This document shows, one piece after another, positions 24,443 through 34,526 of a DNA stretch of 64,000 nt. This stretch comes from Vibrio sinaloensis (GTDB lineage: Bacteria; Pseudomonadota; Gammaproteobacteria; Enterobacterales; Vibrionaceae). The notes under the pieces were generated by a model. It ran no database searches. It had not been told where the DNA came from and was given only the letters and a program-made list of their open reading frames with translations. The stretch covers positions 62,001 through 126,000 of the forward strand of contig NZ_JWLV01000045.1 in NCBI RefSeq assembly GCF_000808535.1, in the 5' to 3' direction. Positions within the stretch are counted from its first letter, which is position 1. Each line of letters begins with the position of its first letter. The translations under genes were made by a program, and so were the position numbers.

Positions 24443-25751
24443 GGAATTACAATGTAAGAATCATAAACAAACGGTGCATGATGCCACGCAATTAGTTCGA
24501 TATAGTGCCAAGCAAAGTGACGATGTCACACTGCTGATCGAGTATTCTTCAAGTCACTCCAAGGGTGACAAACTCGGGGGAACATCGCAGTTTATCTGCG
24601 CCAATGAAATCGCTTCGGTTCCCCTGAATGCAAGAAACCAAGATGCCCGAGACATTGATTGGAGCCGTGCGATTGCTGAACTGCAAAGCGCTCACCTAGC
24701 TAACCCTAATACGAAACAACCCTTCCGCCATTTTGTTGTCTCCCTCGCAGAGGGGGAACAGTTACCCCTAGCCCAATGGCGAAACGCGATCAAAAAGCTG
24801 ATGAATCATTTAGGGTATGAGCATGCTCGTTTTATCGCTTTTAAACACTCAGACACAGACAATGAGCATGTTCACATTATCGTTTCAACCACCGATTTGC
24901 TGACAGGTAAAATCATTTCTAGCTGGCAATCGCACCTCAAAGCTCAAGAAATTATGAGGGAGCAAGAAGTTACGCTAGGGTTACAAACCGTGCAAAGCAC
25001 AGGGGAGCTCCACTCAAGTTACGATACTGATGTACAAGGCGAAAAAGAGAAAACGGTGATTCGTATGATGAGAAGAAAAGTGGATTCGGCGATTCGCACT
25101 CTCCCTTCTGCTTGCTCGTTGGCTCAGTTTGAAGTGGCACTTCTCAACCAAGGCATTGAAATCGAACTCATTCCCGACAGCGCAAACACTCAATTTAAAG
25201 GTATCGCCTACCGATTTCATCAATATCGCCTTGCTGGCTCATCTCTACGCAGTGGTAACAAATACACCTTAGGCAAACTCATTAAAAATGGTGTGATGGA
25301 TGCCAAGGCTCTATTTATCGACAACTATAATAAGCACGATGAAAATATGGAACAAGCTACGGTTCATTTTAACAAAATTCGCAGTCTGGCAATTAAGCAC
25401 GCTGAAAAACTAAAAGCGGACATCGAAGCATACGAGCATCAACAATACCGTTACCTCCTCTTTTCATTTGCTCGAAGCCAAGAAGCGGCAATGGAAGCTG
25501 AAGTGGAATACTGGTTTGAGTATGCCAAACGTATACGCTCAACCCGAGACAGAGCGGTGGTGAGGGCTATATATGAGTGTGAAAAAGCGATTTACCACGC
25601 ATCTGGAACGATGAGTAAAATGTTCTACCATGTGATCATAACCCTATTAGAATACTCATTAATTAACCGTTGTAGGCTAACAATAGCTCCAAACACAATA
25701 AGCCATCAAGCCCCTATACAGTGCCAAAGTGCTTTATCCAAGTTCACCTGA
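24432..25751 (+). CDS. Relaxase, MobA/VirD2-like
   Basis: The product is 439 aa. The three relaxase motifs can be followed: a possible Tyr motif in the first 20 residues (V-R-Y-S), R-H-F-V-V-S-L-A-E-G-E near residue 100, and D-N-E-H-V-H-I-I-V-S (residues 150-159) supplying the H-x-H metal ligands. The C-terminal part is helical and unassigned, with no primase or helicase domain. It would nick oriT and lead the strand into a mating pore supplied by another element, since no such genes are in the island. The ORF ends 275 bp before the convergent defence operon. Confidence 0.82.
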   Translation: MIFEELQCKNHKQTVHDATQLVRYSAKQSDDVTLLIEYSSSHSKGDKLGGTSQFICANEIASVPLNARNQDARDIDWSRAIAELQSAHLANPNTKQPFRHFVVSLAEGEQLPLAQWRNAIKKLMNHLGYEHARFIAFKHSDTDNEHVHIIVSTTDLLTGKIISSWQSHLKAQEIMREQEVTLGLQTVQSTGELHSSYDTDVQGEKEKTVIRMMRRKVDSAIRTLPSACSLAQFEVALLNQGIEIELIPDSANTQFKGIAYRFHQYRLAGSSLRSGNKYTLGKLIKNGVMDAKALFIDNYNKHDENMEQATVHFNKIRSLAIKHAEKLKADIEAYEHQQYRYLLFSFARSQEAAMEAEVEYWFEYAKRIRSTRDRAVVRAIYECEKAIYHASGTMSKMFYHVIITLLEYSLINRCRLTIAPNTISHQAPIQCQSALSKFT

Positions 25752-26025
25752 TTAAAACAATGGAAATACCGCACTTATTATCAAAATTTGGAGGCGATGT
25801 CCTCTATTGTTAAGACAGGGCGACCGCACGTATGTTTAATATTTGAGCTAATAGAGTGGCTTTCTTTTCAACGAGGTTTCGGCGTTCAAATGCCACTCAC
25901 TCATTGCTCAACATTTACACTCCAATTAAGCAAATAACGTTCTCGCGCTCCCCCTAACCGCTAAGGGCAAAAGACTATAAATAAATTTAAATCAACCACT
26001 TAACTACAAAAAAGCTTTAAGATTA

Positions 26026-27294
26026 TTAGGAATTTCGATTCTTCAAGTAACGTTTGAATGGTGGCCAAACCATAACAAAAACTGTCGCCAAAGTAATCAA
26101 GCCAGATAACGACCAAAACACTGAGTTCATCTGCTCGTCTGTTAACGCCATAATCGTCGCAATGGAACTTGCAGGAACAAGTAAAGCTGCTACAAGAGAC
26201 ACTAACAAAAGCACAGTATTTGATGATTCTTCTCTCTCTTGCTTCCATAGCGAATGGTTATGTTCTAGCTCAACAAACGTACCTTCTTCTATCTCTGACA
26301 GGTTTGCTTGGCTACAAAAATATTCGTATAACTTTTCTGCAAAGGGGTATGTAGATATATGGGCAATTTTATACTGCCTTCTAAAATTGGAAATACGCTC
26401 ATAAAGCGCACCTCGACGCTTGTGACTACAAAGCATCATTTCGTCCTTAAATCGATTCAAGATCGTTCTCTGGCATACTACAGCAGCAAAAAGGTCTAAG
26501 TAATAATTATTGTTAGATAAATTCCATTGTAATGATGATTCTTCTGGGGTTTGATCAACGAATACCAAGCGATTTAAATTGAATTGGCATCTCCAATCAG
26601 CCCAGTAATCAAATTGAGTTTCTATCTGCCTTTGCTTCTCGCTCGCTGAAAGTTTATACCTTGGATCGTTAACGTTTATTCCAGCACTTAACTCACTAAC
26701 GCAAATCGTTTCTTTTGATTCAAAGTTGGTGACTTGCTTAACCCAAGTACAATTCACCAATTCATGTCCAAATGTATCTTCTCCATAGTGGGTATCTTGA
26801 TCTAATGAAATATCTAAGAGCTCACTAATATGCTGTTTCAATCCCTTAGTTTTCTGCCCAGATCTCATCCATTGACTTACTTTGTGCTTCTCAGTCTTTG
26901 GCTCCCATTGGAATACGCTTCTGTTTAGCTTAGATATGCTATCGGCACTAAATGTCAAAGGAGATTCATAGTGTATGTAAAGTAAATATATCTCCCCCAA
27001 CTCCAGAAGTTGCAATTTGGTGATATTGACCTGATGACCGCAATCTAATAAAGAACTGTTTGCAAGTGTAAAAAGCGGCTCTTCACCGTTTGTTAATGTA
27101 AAGCGCCCTGATTTCAAGGGTCTAAGTAAATCAGCACTTGAACGTGTATAAAAACGTCGTACATCTTTGATCTCGCTCGTACTAAGACCTTTTGCCCAAT
27201 GACTCCAACCTGCTGAACTAATTATCTGAGAAAACGCCTTTTTGGAAATGAAAAGGGGCAGCAATCCCCATCCTTGCCACTTGTATTCAGTCAT
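26026..27294 (-). CDS. Operon protein 7: two-TM C-terminus, putative effector
   Basis: The product is 422 aa. About 355 soluble residues are followed by two closely spaced membrane helices near residues 363-384 (T-V-L-L-L-V-S-L-V-A-A-L-L-V) and 394-412, then a short basic tail. This shape resembles CorA-like or other two-TM membrane proteins that act as effectors in defence systems, but the G-x-N motif of CorA is absent. It is the last gene of the seven-gene operon; its start overlaps the previous stop (TAATG). Family not recognised. Confidence 0.65.
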   Translation of the reverse strand: MTEYKWQGWGLLPLFISKKAFSQIISSAGWSHWAKGLSTSEIKDVRRFYTRSSADLLRPLKSGRFTLTNGEEPLFTLANSSLLDCGHQVNITKLQLLELGEIYLLYIHYESPLTFSADSISKLNRSVFQWEPKTEKHKVSQWMRSGQKTKGLKQHISELLDISLDQDTHYGEDTFGHELVNCTWVKQVTNFESKETICVSELSAGINVNDPRYKLSASEKQRQIETQFDYWADWRCQFNLNRLVFVDQTPEESSLQWNLSNNNYYLDLFAAVVCQRTILNRFKDEMMLCSHKRRGALYERISNFRRQYKIAHISTYPFAEKLYEYFCSQANLSEIEEGTFVELEHNHSLWKQEREESSNTVLLLVSLVAALLVPASSIATIMALTDEQMNSVFWSLSGLITLATVFVMVWPPFKRYLKNRNS

Positions 27295-28550
27295 TAATCT
27301 GTAACCACTTCTTGTTGAGGTAACGTTTTACTTACTCTTGTAATTGAATATCGTTCAGCCAGCAAATGAAGCTCCGCGACATCCTCGTGAGATATTGTAT
27401 TCTCAATATACTTAGTAAGTGTTGGATAATCCCTCTCGTCTCTGGGTGTCGCCATATACGCATCGCACATTTCAACGTAGCGTCTTAATTTAAGAGCATC
27501 GTTTTGCAAAGAACCTTCATGCAAATAGTATCGGATAGTTAAGCCCGATAGGTTTGAGGATTTTCCCCAACCCTTTATACCAACAGGCTTAGCAGCTAAG
27601 TTATCTGTGCCGCACATGAGAATTGCTTTCTGACCTGATTCTAAGTTTTTTGACAGCCACTCTGGGTTGGCTTTAGTGATATTAACAATAGGAAGTCTAA
27701 ACTCGTCTAACATCACTTGCCCTTCCCCAAAAGAGAGCTTTTCTCTTTGGAAAAGTTCATTCAACTTTGCAACAATGTCACCGTCATTTAATGCTGTGAT
27801 GGATTCCAATATTTCTTGGAGATTATATTCCAAACAGGTTTTACCAAACGCGACAATGGCTCTTTCCGGCGAATGCCGGCCAATTAAAAATATCTTTGTT
27901 TGAAGGTAGCCGGATGAATACCCGACCACGTCACCAAACGCTATAGCTTCATCGGTAATACCGAGCGAACGTTTGGATTCGACTTTAGACAAATCCAAGC
28001 CTTTTAAACTGACAAGCTGACTTTCTTCCAAGATATGATTCGACTTAACCTTACGAGTAAAATCATTGCTTCGGATTTTGTCTAACTCCGTGTAAGGCAG
28101 CTTATACGCTTCTCTGGGAAGGAGTTGTTCTGATACAGCGCAATAGCGAAATGCTCGCTGAACGGTTCTGATGGGAACACCATGCTCTAGCGTTTCTTCA
28201 CCAAGCTCTGTAAGCTTAAGCCGCTCACCTTCGAAAGCGATGAACGATCTTCCTGACATTTCACTTAGGTGTTTCATCACCAACTTTTCAGCAAGTCCAG
28301 TTAAAGTAACTATAGATTTGACTGAACTGATTCCCTGTCCAATGAGTTTAAATATCATCAAATCGATATCACTAAGCTCTTCCCTACTACGCTCTTTAAC
28401 CAAGATCTTCACGTTTAAAATAGGTAAGAGATTATCACGCACATAGAAGAGAGTTTCACCTGGTTGAATGTGAGAGCTCAGCACCTCACCATAACTCTTT
28501 AATACGTTGAAATAAGGGTTACTATTCGTATTCTTCCTAGCCATTTTCAC
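27294..28550 (-). CDS. Operon protein 6: winged-helix protein
   Basis: The product is 418 aa. Residues 60-125 read as a winged helix: L-M-I-F-K-L-I-G-Q-G-I, then V-T-L-T-G-L-A-E-K-L-V-M-K-H-L and L-K-L-T-E-L-G-E-E-T-L. The remaining 290 residues are unassigned alpha/beta, containing a central G-K-T-C-L that is not a Walker A. It may be the DNA- or RNA-recognition part of the system or its regulator. The start is GTG at 28550 or ATG at 28544, overlapping the helicase stop by 8 to 14 bp. Family not recognised. Confidence 0.65.
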   Translation of the reverse strand: MKMARKNTNSNPYFNVLKSYGEVLSSHIQPGETLFYVRDNLLPILNVKILVKERSREELSDIDLMIFKLIGQGISSVKSIVTLTGLAEKLVMKHLSEMSGRSFIAFEGERLKLTELGEETLEHGVPIRTVQRAFRYCAVSEQLLPREAYKLPYTELDKIRSNDFTRKVKSNHILEESQLVSLKGLDLSKVESKRSLGITDEAIAFGDVVGYSSGYLQTKIFLIGRHSPERAIVAFGKTCLEYNLQEILESITALNDGDIVAKLNELFQREKLSFGEGQVMLDEFRLPIVNITKANPEWLSKNLESGQKAILMCGTDNLAAKPVGIKGWGKSSNLSGLTIRYYLHEGSLQNDALKLRRYVEMCDAYMATPRDERDYPTLTKYIENTISHEDVAELHLLAERYSITRVSKTLPQQEVVTD

Positions 28551-31500
28551 TCACCAACGTTTTATTTGTACTGTGATTAATTGTGGTAGTTCGTTTAGTC
28601 GAAGATTTGCCGTTTTGAGGACGTTTGACAGTTTTCGCATCTGGCAAGAAACGCACTGCTTGTAGCAGAGCACCTTTTTGATGACATTGTTTTTTCAGCA
28701 GGACCATCGCCTGCTTAAAGCCAGCATCATGAGCTCCCTCTCGTTCGGCACCTTTGGTTAAAGTCTGAGAATCGCCTATCATTATCAGCTGTTTTTTTGC
28801 TCTTGTTTGAGCAACGTTTAATCTGCGCCAATCAGATAAAAAGCCGACTTTTCCTTGACGATTTGATCGTGTGAACGTGAATATGATGAGATCCCGTTCT
28901 TGTCCCTGGAAACTGTCCACTGACGCAACGAGTTCGTTTAATGGCATGGTAAGCTCTGTTAGATTTCCACGCTTTTGCTCTTTGCGTATCGCTTTCTGAA
29001 TTGCCTTAACATGATTCGCATAAGGAACGATCACCCCAATTTCTCGGTTTTCAGCTAGATCCGGCATTTCTCGGATAGAAGATTTAAGAAGCTCGATAAC
29101 TAGCTTTGTTTCACAAACATTGTCTTGAACTACAGCTCGACCGTCTTCTGAAGTTGCCTTCTCAGTTTTTTCCTCTAGCCATGTAGTATCTATCCAGATC
29201 ATCGGTTGCGGGCAATATGATAGTAATGGTTTCTTTTTATCCATACCAACGCCCGCAAAGTACTTACCTTCATAAAAGGCATCAGAAACAAAGTCACTAA
29301 TCATTGAAGGGCAACGGAATTGCGTATCCAACATGATTTTTCGATCATCTGGCGCGGCATTCCACAGATGTTCAAACCAACTTAGACGATAGAGATCTTT
29401 ATAATCTCCAAAGTCTTTCGCTTCAATTTCTTCGAGAACTTCATCGCTAACCACTGGAGGTAGTTGTTTATGATCACCAACCAGAATAGCCTTATTAGCA
29501 CGAGATAAAGGTACGATTAAATTGTGTAGTTGAATTTGACCTGATTCATCAACAATCACAACATCAAAATCTAACTCTCTAAACAGCGCTTTGGTGTTGA
29601 TGCCAATACACGTAGCACCAACCACGTTAACGTTCTCTATGAGGATCTTATACAGTGCTTGCTGCCGCTCCGTTTTAAGCTTGTTAAACCATTGGGTTAG
29701 ATTACTATGAATACTGGAAACCTTACTTAACAGCTCATCAATTTGAACCAAATCTAGTTTAGTTACCCTTTCGGCGGAGTTGCCCGGAAGCTCAATTTCA
29801 TCAATAAGTGGAGCTACCTTTTTAAAATAGCTATCAACAGTATCATTGCATATATGCAACAAGCTTTCAGTTTCTGCTACCGCTTTTTCAGTATTTGCAA
29901 TTGACGAGATTGTCTCGATTCTGGCGTTAACCAGTGCACCAGAAGTTTGATTTGCTTTTTCGATCTTTTTCTTGACTAAGTTGGTCTTCTTATTGTTTAA
30001 CCAACGCGACACTGATTTGAATATTGGCCATTCTTTTTGTTCTATTTCAGTCAACTGGATGTTCAATCGACGTATAGCATTGTCCTGAGAAAGTATGTCA
30101 GACTCGGTTTCTGTTAATCGCTCTTTCAGTGTCTTCAGTAAGTTAGCACAATGAATATGATCGCTTTGCGCCTTTTCAGATCGCGCCATGTGCTCAAGGA
30201 TTTCATTCCTTTTAGCAAGTAGCTCTCTTATATATTCCAACTGCTGTTCGAGATTACTTAGCGTCTCATCCCCAGCTCCAAACATACGTTCCTGAAGTTC
30301 GGCAGCTTTGTTGTCTAAAGTAATATCCTCCAGACAAGAACTGATCTTGTTCTCATTGCCAATTCTTAAACATTCAAAGTCATCTTCCTCTGCCAGACGC
30401 TCAAGAACATTGTCAACCGCTTTGTTATTTTGCGATGTCACCAATACACGTTTTCCTTGCGCAGCAAAATACTTGACCCATTGAAGGATCACAGTTGTTT
30501 TTCCCGTACCGGGAGGGCCTAGAACCAGTGCGTAGTCATCACTGCCTGCTCCACTATTTATAGCTTTAACTTGCGAAGGTGTCGGTGGAAATTTACTAGG
30601 TGGAACGGGAACACTTACCGGTGTCAGCGATTTATGTTGATATACACCAGCGGCTAATGGCAATAACCACGGATTTTTTGACCCTTCAGATTCCAAAGAA
30701 TCAACAACCGCATTTCTTACCTTCTTGAGTGTTGGTAGTGCGGCGATGGTAAGTAGAGCTTGAGCCGGGATCTGGGAGTCCAGCGCTTGCTTCTCTATAC
30801 TGACATGGATGATCGGTTCATTCTCTATAGGATTCAGATCCGCGATTTCCATCAACACGTCAGTAGGTTCACGCATCTCATTGAGCATTTCGAGTAAAGT
30901 CGGTTGTGTCTCAAGTAAACGCGCATAATCAAGCTCATCAATTGTTACTTCATAATGAAGTCGATAGGTCGTCCTCTCACTCCTGGCAGTTATAGATGTC
31001 GCTTCAAAGGGCATGCATTGTTGCGCAGCGATTCTTTCCAATTCGTATTCTGAATCAATGAAACAGCGAAGCACATCAACCATCTCTTGCTCTTCAAAAG
31101 AGAGAGTGTCTTCTGGCTCTTCTGCTGGTTCAATTTCGTCACCATCAACATTCCATGGAGAATTAATAGCACGAAGAAGCTCTGAGGCATACTCTCCGGA
31201 CTTAAACCAGCTAGAACTGTTTTCCAGCCCTGAGCCAAATTCTCGTCCGGTTAGGAAATCAACACCCTCAAACTCCAAAAGTGTCCCTTTTTCCAACATA
31301 CGTTGACGATCCTGATTGTTTGCGAAATACAGTCGACTCAGCCAAAGTCGAGGGTTACTTTCACTTTTTGCAACGTTGATAGTGACCTTATATTTCCCAA
31401 TTAATAACGTAACGATGACGGAATCTTTATCTTTCGGTTTAAAAGAAGAGATCCACCCTCGTCTCGCTGTTTTAAGTTGGCTTATCACCGAATCTTGACT

Positions 31501-31629
31501 GCCACCATTGTCAGGCCAGTTTTTATCTAGGTAGTTGTTTTCCAATCTGTAGAGTAACGGTAAGACAGATTGATACTTTGCCATTTTCTCCTCGGGCCAA
31601 AAAGGAACCGTTTGGTTATGAGCCGACAT
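28537..31629 (-). CDS. Operon protein 5: SF1 helicase, COG1112/Upf1-like
   Basis: The product is 1030 aa. An N-terminal region of about 340 residues is unassigned. Then come Walker A G-P-P-G-T-G-K-T (371-378), a long coiled coil (about 455-600), V-I-V-D-E-S-G-Q (motif II, DESG as in Upf1/Dna2), G-D-H-K-Q-L-P-P (motif III), V-D-S-F-Q-G-Q-E-R-D (motif V) and N-V-A-Q-T-R-A-K-K (motif VI). All helicase motifs are intact. COG1112 helicases act on RNA or DNA and are the core of Mokosh anti-phage systems, in which they are linked to a Ser/Thr kinase or a PLD nuclease. Here kinase and PLD-like partners are separate genes in the same operon. Confidence 0.85.
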   Translation of the reverse strand: MSAHNQTVPFWPEEKMAKYQSVLPLLYRLENNYLDKNWPDNGGSQDSVISQLKTARRGWISSFKPKDKDSVIVTLLIGKYKVTINVAKSESNPRLWLSRLYFANNQDRQRMLEKGTLLEFEGVDFLTGREFGSGLENSSSWFKSGEYASELLRAINSPWNVDGDEIEPAEEPEDTLSFEEQEMVDVLRCFIDSEYELERIAAQQCMPFEATSITARSERTTYRLHYEVTIDELDYARLLETQPTLLEMLNEMREPTDVLMEIADLNPIENEPIIHVSIEKQALDSQIPAQALLTIAALPTLKKVRNAVVDSLESEGSKNPWLLPLAAGVYQHKSLTPVSVPVPPSKFPPTPSQVKAINSGAGSDDYALVLGPPGTGKTTVILQWVKYFAAQGKRVLVTSQNNKAVDNVLERLAEEDDFECLRIGNENKISSCLEDITLDNKAAELQERMFGAGDETLSNLEQQLEYIRELLAKRNEILEHMARSEKAQSDHIHCANLLKTLKERLTETESDILSQDNAIRRLNIQLTEIEQKEWPIFKSVSRWLNNKKTNLVKKKIEKANQTSGALVNARIETISSIANTEKAVAETESLLHICNDTVDSYFKKVAPLIDEIELPGNSAERVTKLDLVQIDELLSKVSSIHSNLTQWFNKLKTERQQALYKILIENVNVVGATCIGINTKALFRELDFDVVIVDESGQIQLHNLIVPLSRANKAILVGDHKQLPPVVSDEVLEEIEAKDFGDYKDLYRLSWFEHLWNAAPDDRKIMLDTQFRCPSMISDFVSDAFYEGKYFAGVGMDKKKPLLSYCPQPMIWIDTTWLEEKTEKATSEDGRAVVQDNVCETKLVIELLKSSIREMPDLAENREIGVIVPYANHVKAIQKAIRKEQKRGNLTELTMPLNELVASVDSFQGQERDLIIFTFTRSNRQGKVGFLSDWRRLNVAQTRAKKQLIMIGDSQTLTKGAEREGAHDAGFKQAMVLLKKQCHQKGALLQAVRFLPDAKTVKRPQNGKSSTKRTTTINHSTNKTLVSENG

Positions 31630-31634
31630 GACAT

Positions 31635-32459
31635 CTATCCTCTGCTATTAAGTTTCTTTGAAGCCTCTTGCAAGGCTTTAACGATTGAAAATACCTGCTT
31701 AGTCCGCTTTCTTGAGTCAAACTGTAAACCCTGACTTAAGGTATCTTTAAGTTTTAGTGGCGTGAAATCTGGTACTACTAAAACCAACTCATCCCAATCA
31801 GAACCCTCGAAGTTTGGTTGTAGCAACACTGGAGCGCCGATTATCAAATAATGAATCAATTGAGAAAAAGAAAAAACATCCGAAGCTTGAGTTAAGCTAG
31901 CATGCCTTACGAACTCTTGTTCTGGAGAACGGTAGTGAGCTGTTCCTTCTTCTAGTTGGCGTTTCTGATTTGATAGACCAAAGTCAATAAGGCTAACGTC
32001 CCTTACATTGCCATTCTTGTCACTGTGCACAATTACGTTTTCGGGCTTTAAATCTCTATGAATTACATTGTAACGGTGTAGTTCAACGAGCTTCCATCCG
32101 ACCTTCTCAGCCACTTTCAGGCCTTGAGCTAGTTCACGTCGGTTCTTGGGAGCTGATGGAACGTATTCATTGAGCGGAGTGCCTTCGATCCAATCCATCA
32201 ACAAGTAATGCTTGTTCCCTTCTCGCCAGTGTTGATGACATTTAGCTGCAATGCCGAATGGCAGACGATTTAAAGCAATAATTTCATTTTTGATTTCTTT
32301 TACGGCTCTACTATCCGACGCTTCTATTTCTTTCAGGCCATAATACAACCCAAGCTGCGGAAGCTTAACTCGATAGAAAGAGCGTTTGGTCGCATCACAT
32401 TGATATATCGTCTTTTCAATAGGGTACTGCTTTACGTATGCGTTTGTTGTCATTTCCAT
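31635..32459 (-). CDS. Operon protein 4: Ser/Thr protein kinase
   Basis: The product is 274 aa and is a minimal eukaryote-like kinase domain with all catalytic parts: Y-G-L-K-E (Lys43), V-I-H-R-D-L-K-P-E-N (HRD at 134-136), L-I-D-F-G (DFG at 159-161) and Y-R-S-P-E (about 176-180). No membrane segment or sensor is attached, so its input must come from a partner, perhaps the pseudokinase in the preceding gene. It overlaps that gene by 10 bp and precedes the helicase by 5 bp. Substrates are probably other operon proteins. Confidence 0.88.
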   Translation of the reverse strand: MEMTTNAYVKQYPIEKTIYQCDATKRSFYRVKLPQLGLYYGLKEIEASDSRAVKEIKNEIIALNRLPFGIAAKCHQHWREGNKHYLLMDWIEGTPLNEYVPSAPKNRRELAQGLKVAEKVGWKLVELHRYNVIHRDLKPENVIVHSDKNGNVRDVSLIDFGLSNQKRQLEEGTAHYRSPEQEFVRHASLTQASDVFSFSQLIHYLIIGAPVLLQPNFEGSDWDELVLVVPDFTPLKLKDTLSQGLQFDSRKRTKQVFSIVKALQEASKKLNSRG

Positions 32460-34498
32460 GTCTCTAGCACCTCTAAAACTTGTCTAATGCTTGGTCGGTA
32501 TTTGGGAGTGATATGTAAAATACGTTGCCAGAACTCTACGTGACCTTGTGGTATGTCGAGTTGCGTACATAGCTGCTTCCAAAAAGCAGGACGCCGCCCT
32601 TTAGTCACCAATTCTTTTGCTGATTGCTCAAATGGGAGTTCACCAGCCAGCGAGTAAAACGTAATAAGGCCAAAACTAAAAACATCAGCAGCAAAAGTTA
32701 GCGATTGCCCGGGTTCATTCACTTCAGGAGCTTGGTATTTTTGCTCAAATGTTCTGCGTGCATTTAAAGGCAGAGTTGCTACCATCTCTTGCTGACAAAG
32801 CTCAAAGTTAATCAAGACAGGTTTGCCATTTGCATCTATACGAACATTAGACAGATTGATTGCACGGTGGATGACTTCAGGCTCACCAATATTCTGAATT
32901 TGTTGAATAGTTTCTGCTAAGGAAATGAGTAACCTAATCCGCTGCTCGCGACTTGGATTTTTCTCTAGCCAGCTGGCAAGATTTTGCTCAGGCGCTTTCT
33001 CTACGAATACAAAAAACCTATCGTCAACGAGCTCTTTATCTTGATAACGCTGTACACCGTCGACTCGGCTTAGCCTTTTTAAAACAAGAGCCTCTCGTCC
33101 TATGCTCTTTAGCTCACTTTGTCGATGTACAGCACTCAAGTGATCTAAATTGAAGCACTTTGCCCAAACCTGTTCTTTAAACAAACTCGCATTGTAAACC
33201 GTGAAGTAATCGGTAGATTCGTCGTCAACCGGCTTTAGTTCAACATCGTAATCACCCACTGTTATTAAGTCCTGGACGGTTTCCGACTGAAATGTGGTTA
33301 GGTCTTTGACCAAGTGATTAATTTCAGAATCGGTTAACCTTCTTTTTGGCTTTTTGCCAAATCGTGACCGACAAAACGTGAACAATAGATCACTCAACTG
33401 TTCTGATTTTGATACTAGAACTTCTCCCGCCTTCATAAATGGAGAAGGAATAGATTGACCGTCATACAAACACTCAACATTTGCATTGTGCGAGGTAAAG
33501 ATCACGAGACCAGTATTCTTCAATTCAGGGGGCAAGGCTTTTAGCTGGGGTAAATCGCCAAAGCGTTTGAGTGCCTCTCTTAATTTTGTAGCAGGATTAG
33601 AGAGAAAACTTCGTCCCATGTCGTTATCAACCAATAAGCTGTTTCGTTTATTGGTTCCCATATCAATAATAATCGCTCCATGATGATCTTTTAACTCAAG
33701 AGGGATCACACCGAACGGATAGACCAGCAGGCCATCAAACAAGCGAGATGAGTTTTCACTTAAGATAGGCGGGCAAGAGACAATTCTAAACCCATCAAAC
33801 GCTTTCTGTTTGAATAACTCCGTCGCGATTTCTGCTAAACCTCTACGCTCATGAAGTCGTTCTTCTTGAGGGCCTACAAAAGGATTATATGGCCAATTAT
33901 GATCTGTAAAAGACTGCGAACTAGCCATTGGGAATATTAATGCAGACCAGTCATCATCACATACCGCTGGTAAGAGCTTTTGAAATAACTGCCCGCAGTT
34001 TAATGCATCAGATGTGAGCGCTAGAGAGTCCATTATAGAGCTGTCTAACCCATCACTAGTCAAAATGAACTTCGTTGTATGGTCAGTGGTTAATGTTTTA
34101 CGTAGGACAATTGGTGTTGCAGGGCTACCGACCACAGACAAGGGGTGAATCTCGTTTCCTACCTCCTTCATCTGTTCTACGTTTTGCTCTACCTTAAAAA
34201 GTCGAAGATTCCCTACTAAATGAAGATCGAATTGACGTTGCCGTTGAGTTATAACACCTAGTGTTGATTGCACATCATTTGCTTTAAAAAGCTCATGCAA
34301 TTGCTCAATCACATAGCCAGCATCAAAAAGCTCATGCATTTGATTAACCGCTAGCCAGTTACTTAATAAATCGATACCTTTATGGACGTCACACCCAGAC
34401 ACCATATCGGCAATTACTGCCTGGCGCCCTGATTGATGTATCCATGTAAAATCCCCAACGTTGTCTTTTCCGGACACATTTTTAAACTGCAATTCCAT
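32450..34498 (-). CDS. Operon protein 3: PP2C-NERD-pseudokinase fusion
   Basis: The product is 682 aa. Residues 1-200 are PP2C-like (V-I-A-D at 28-31, L-T-S-D-G-L at 146-151, D-D-D-W-S-A-L at 181-187), although the usual D-G-x-G-G is altered to D-M-V-S-G. Residues 215-345 are NERD/restriction-fold-like (D255, then P-L-E-L-K with E268 and K270). Residues 430-680 are kinase-like, but the HRD is HRA (544-546) and the DFG is NFE (564-566), so it lacks the catalytic Asp and the metal-binding Asp. I infer a pseudokinase that scaffolds or senses, fused to a phosphatase that could reverse the neighbouring kinase, and a nuclease-like domain. Confidence 0.78.
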   Translation of the reverse strand: MELQFKNVSGKDNVGDFTWIHQSGRQAVIADMVSGCDVHKGIDLLSNWLAVNQMHELFDAGYVIEQLHELFKANDVQSTLGVITQRQRQFDLHLVGNLRLFKVEQNVEQMKEVGNEIHPLSVVGSPATPIVLRKTLTTDHTTKFILTSDGLDSSIMDSLALTSDALNCGQLFQKLLPAVCDDDWSALIFPMASSQSFTDHNWPYNPFVGPQEERLHERRGLAEIATELFKQKAFDGFRIVSCPPILSENSSRLFDGLLVYPFGVIPLELKDHHGAIIIDMGTNKRNSLLVDNDMGRSFLSNPATKLREALKRFGDLPQLKALPPELKNTGLVIFTSHNANVECLYDGQSIPSPFMKAGEVLVSKSEQLSDLLFTFCRSRFGKKPKRRLTDSEINHLVKDLTTFQSETVQDLITVGDYDVELKPVDDESTDYFTVYNASLFKEQVWAKCFNLDHLSAVHRQSELKSIGREALVLKRLSRVDGVQRYQDKELVDDRFFVFVEKAPEQNLASWLEKNPSREQRIRLLISLAETIQQIQNIGEPEVIHRAINLSNVRIDANGKPVLINFELCQQEMVATLPLNARRTFEQKYQAPEVNEPGQSLTFAADVFSFGLITFYSLAGELPFEQSAKELVTKGRRPAFWKQLCTQLDIPQGHVEFWQRILHITPKYRPSIRQVLEVLETWK

Positions 34499-34526
34499 GT
34501 GTTAGTTAAGCCTTTATTATCTTTCT

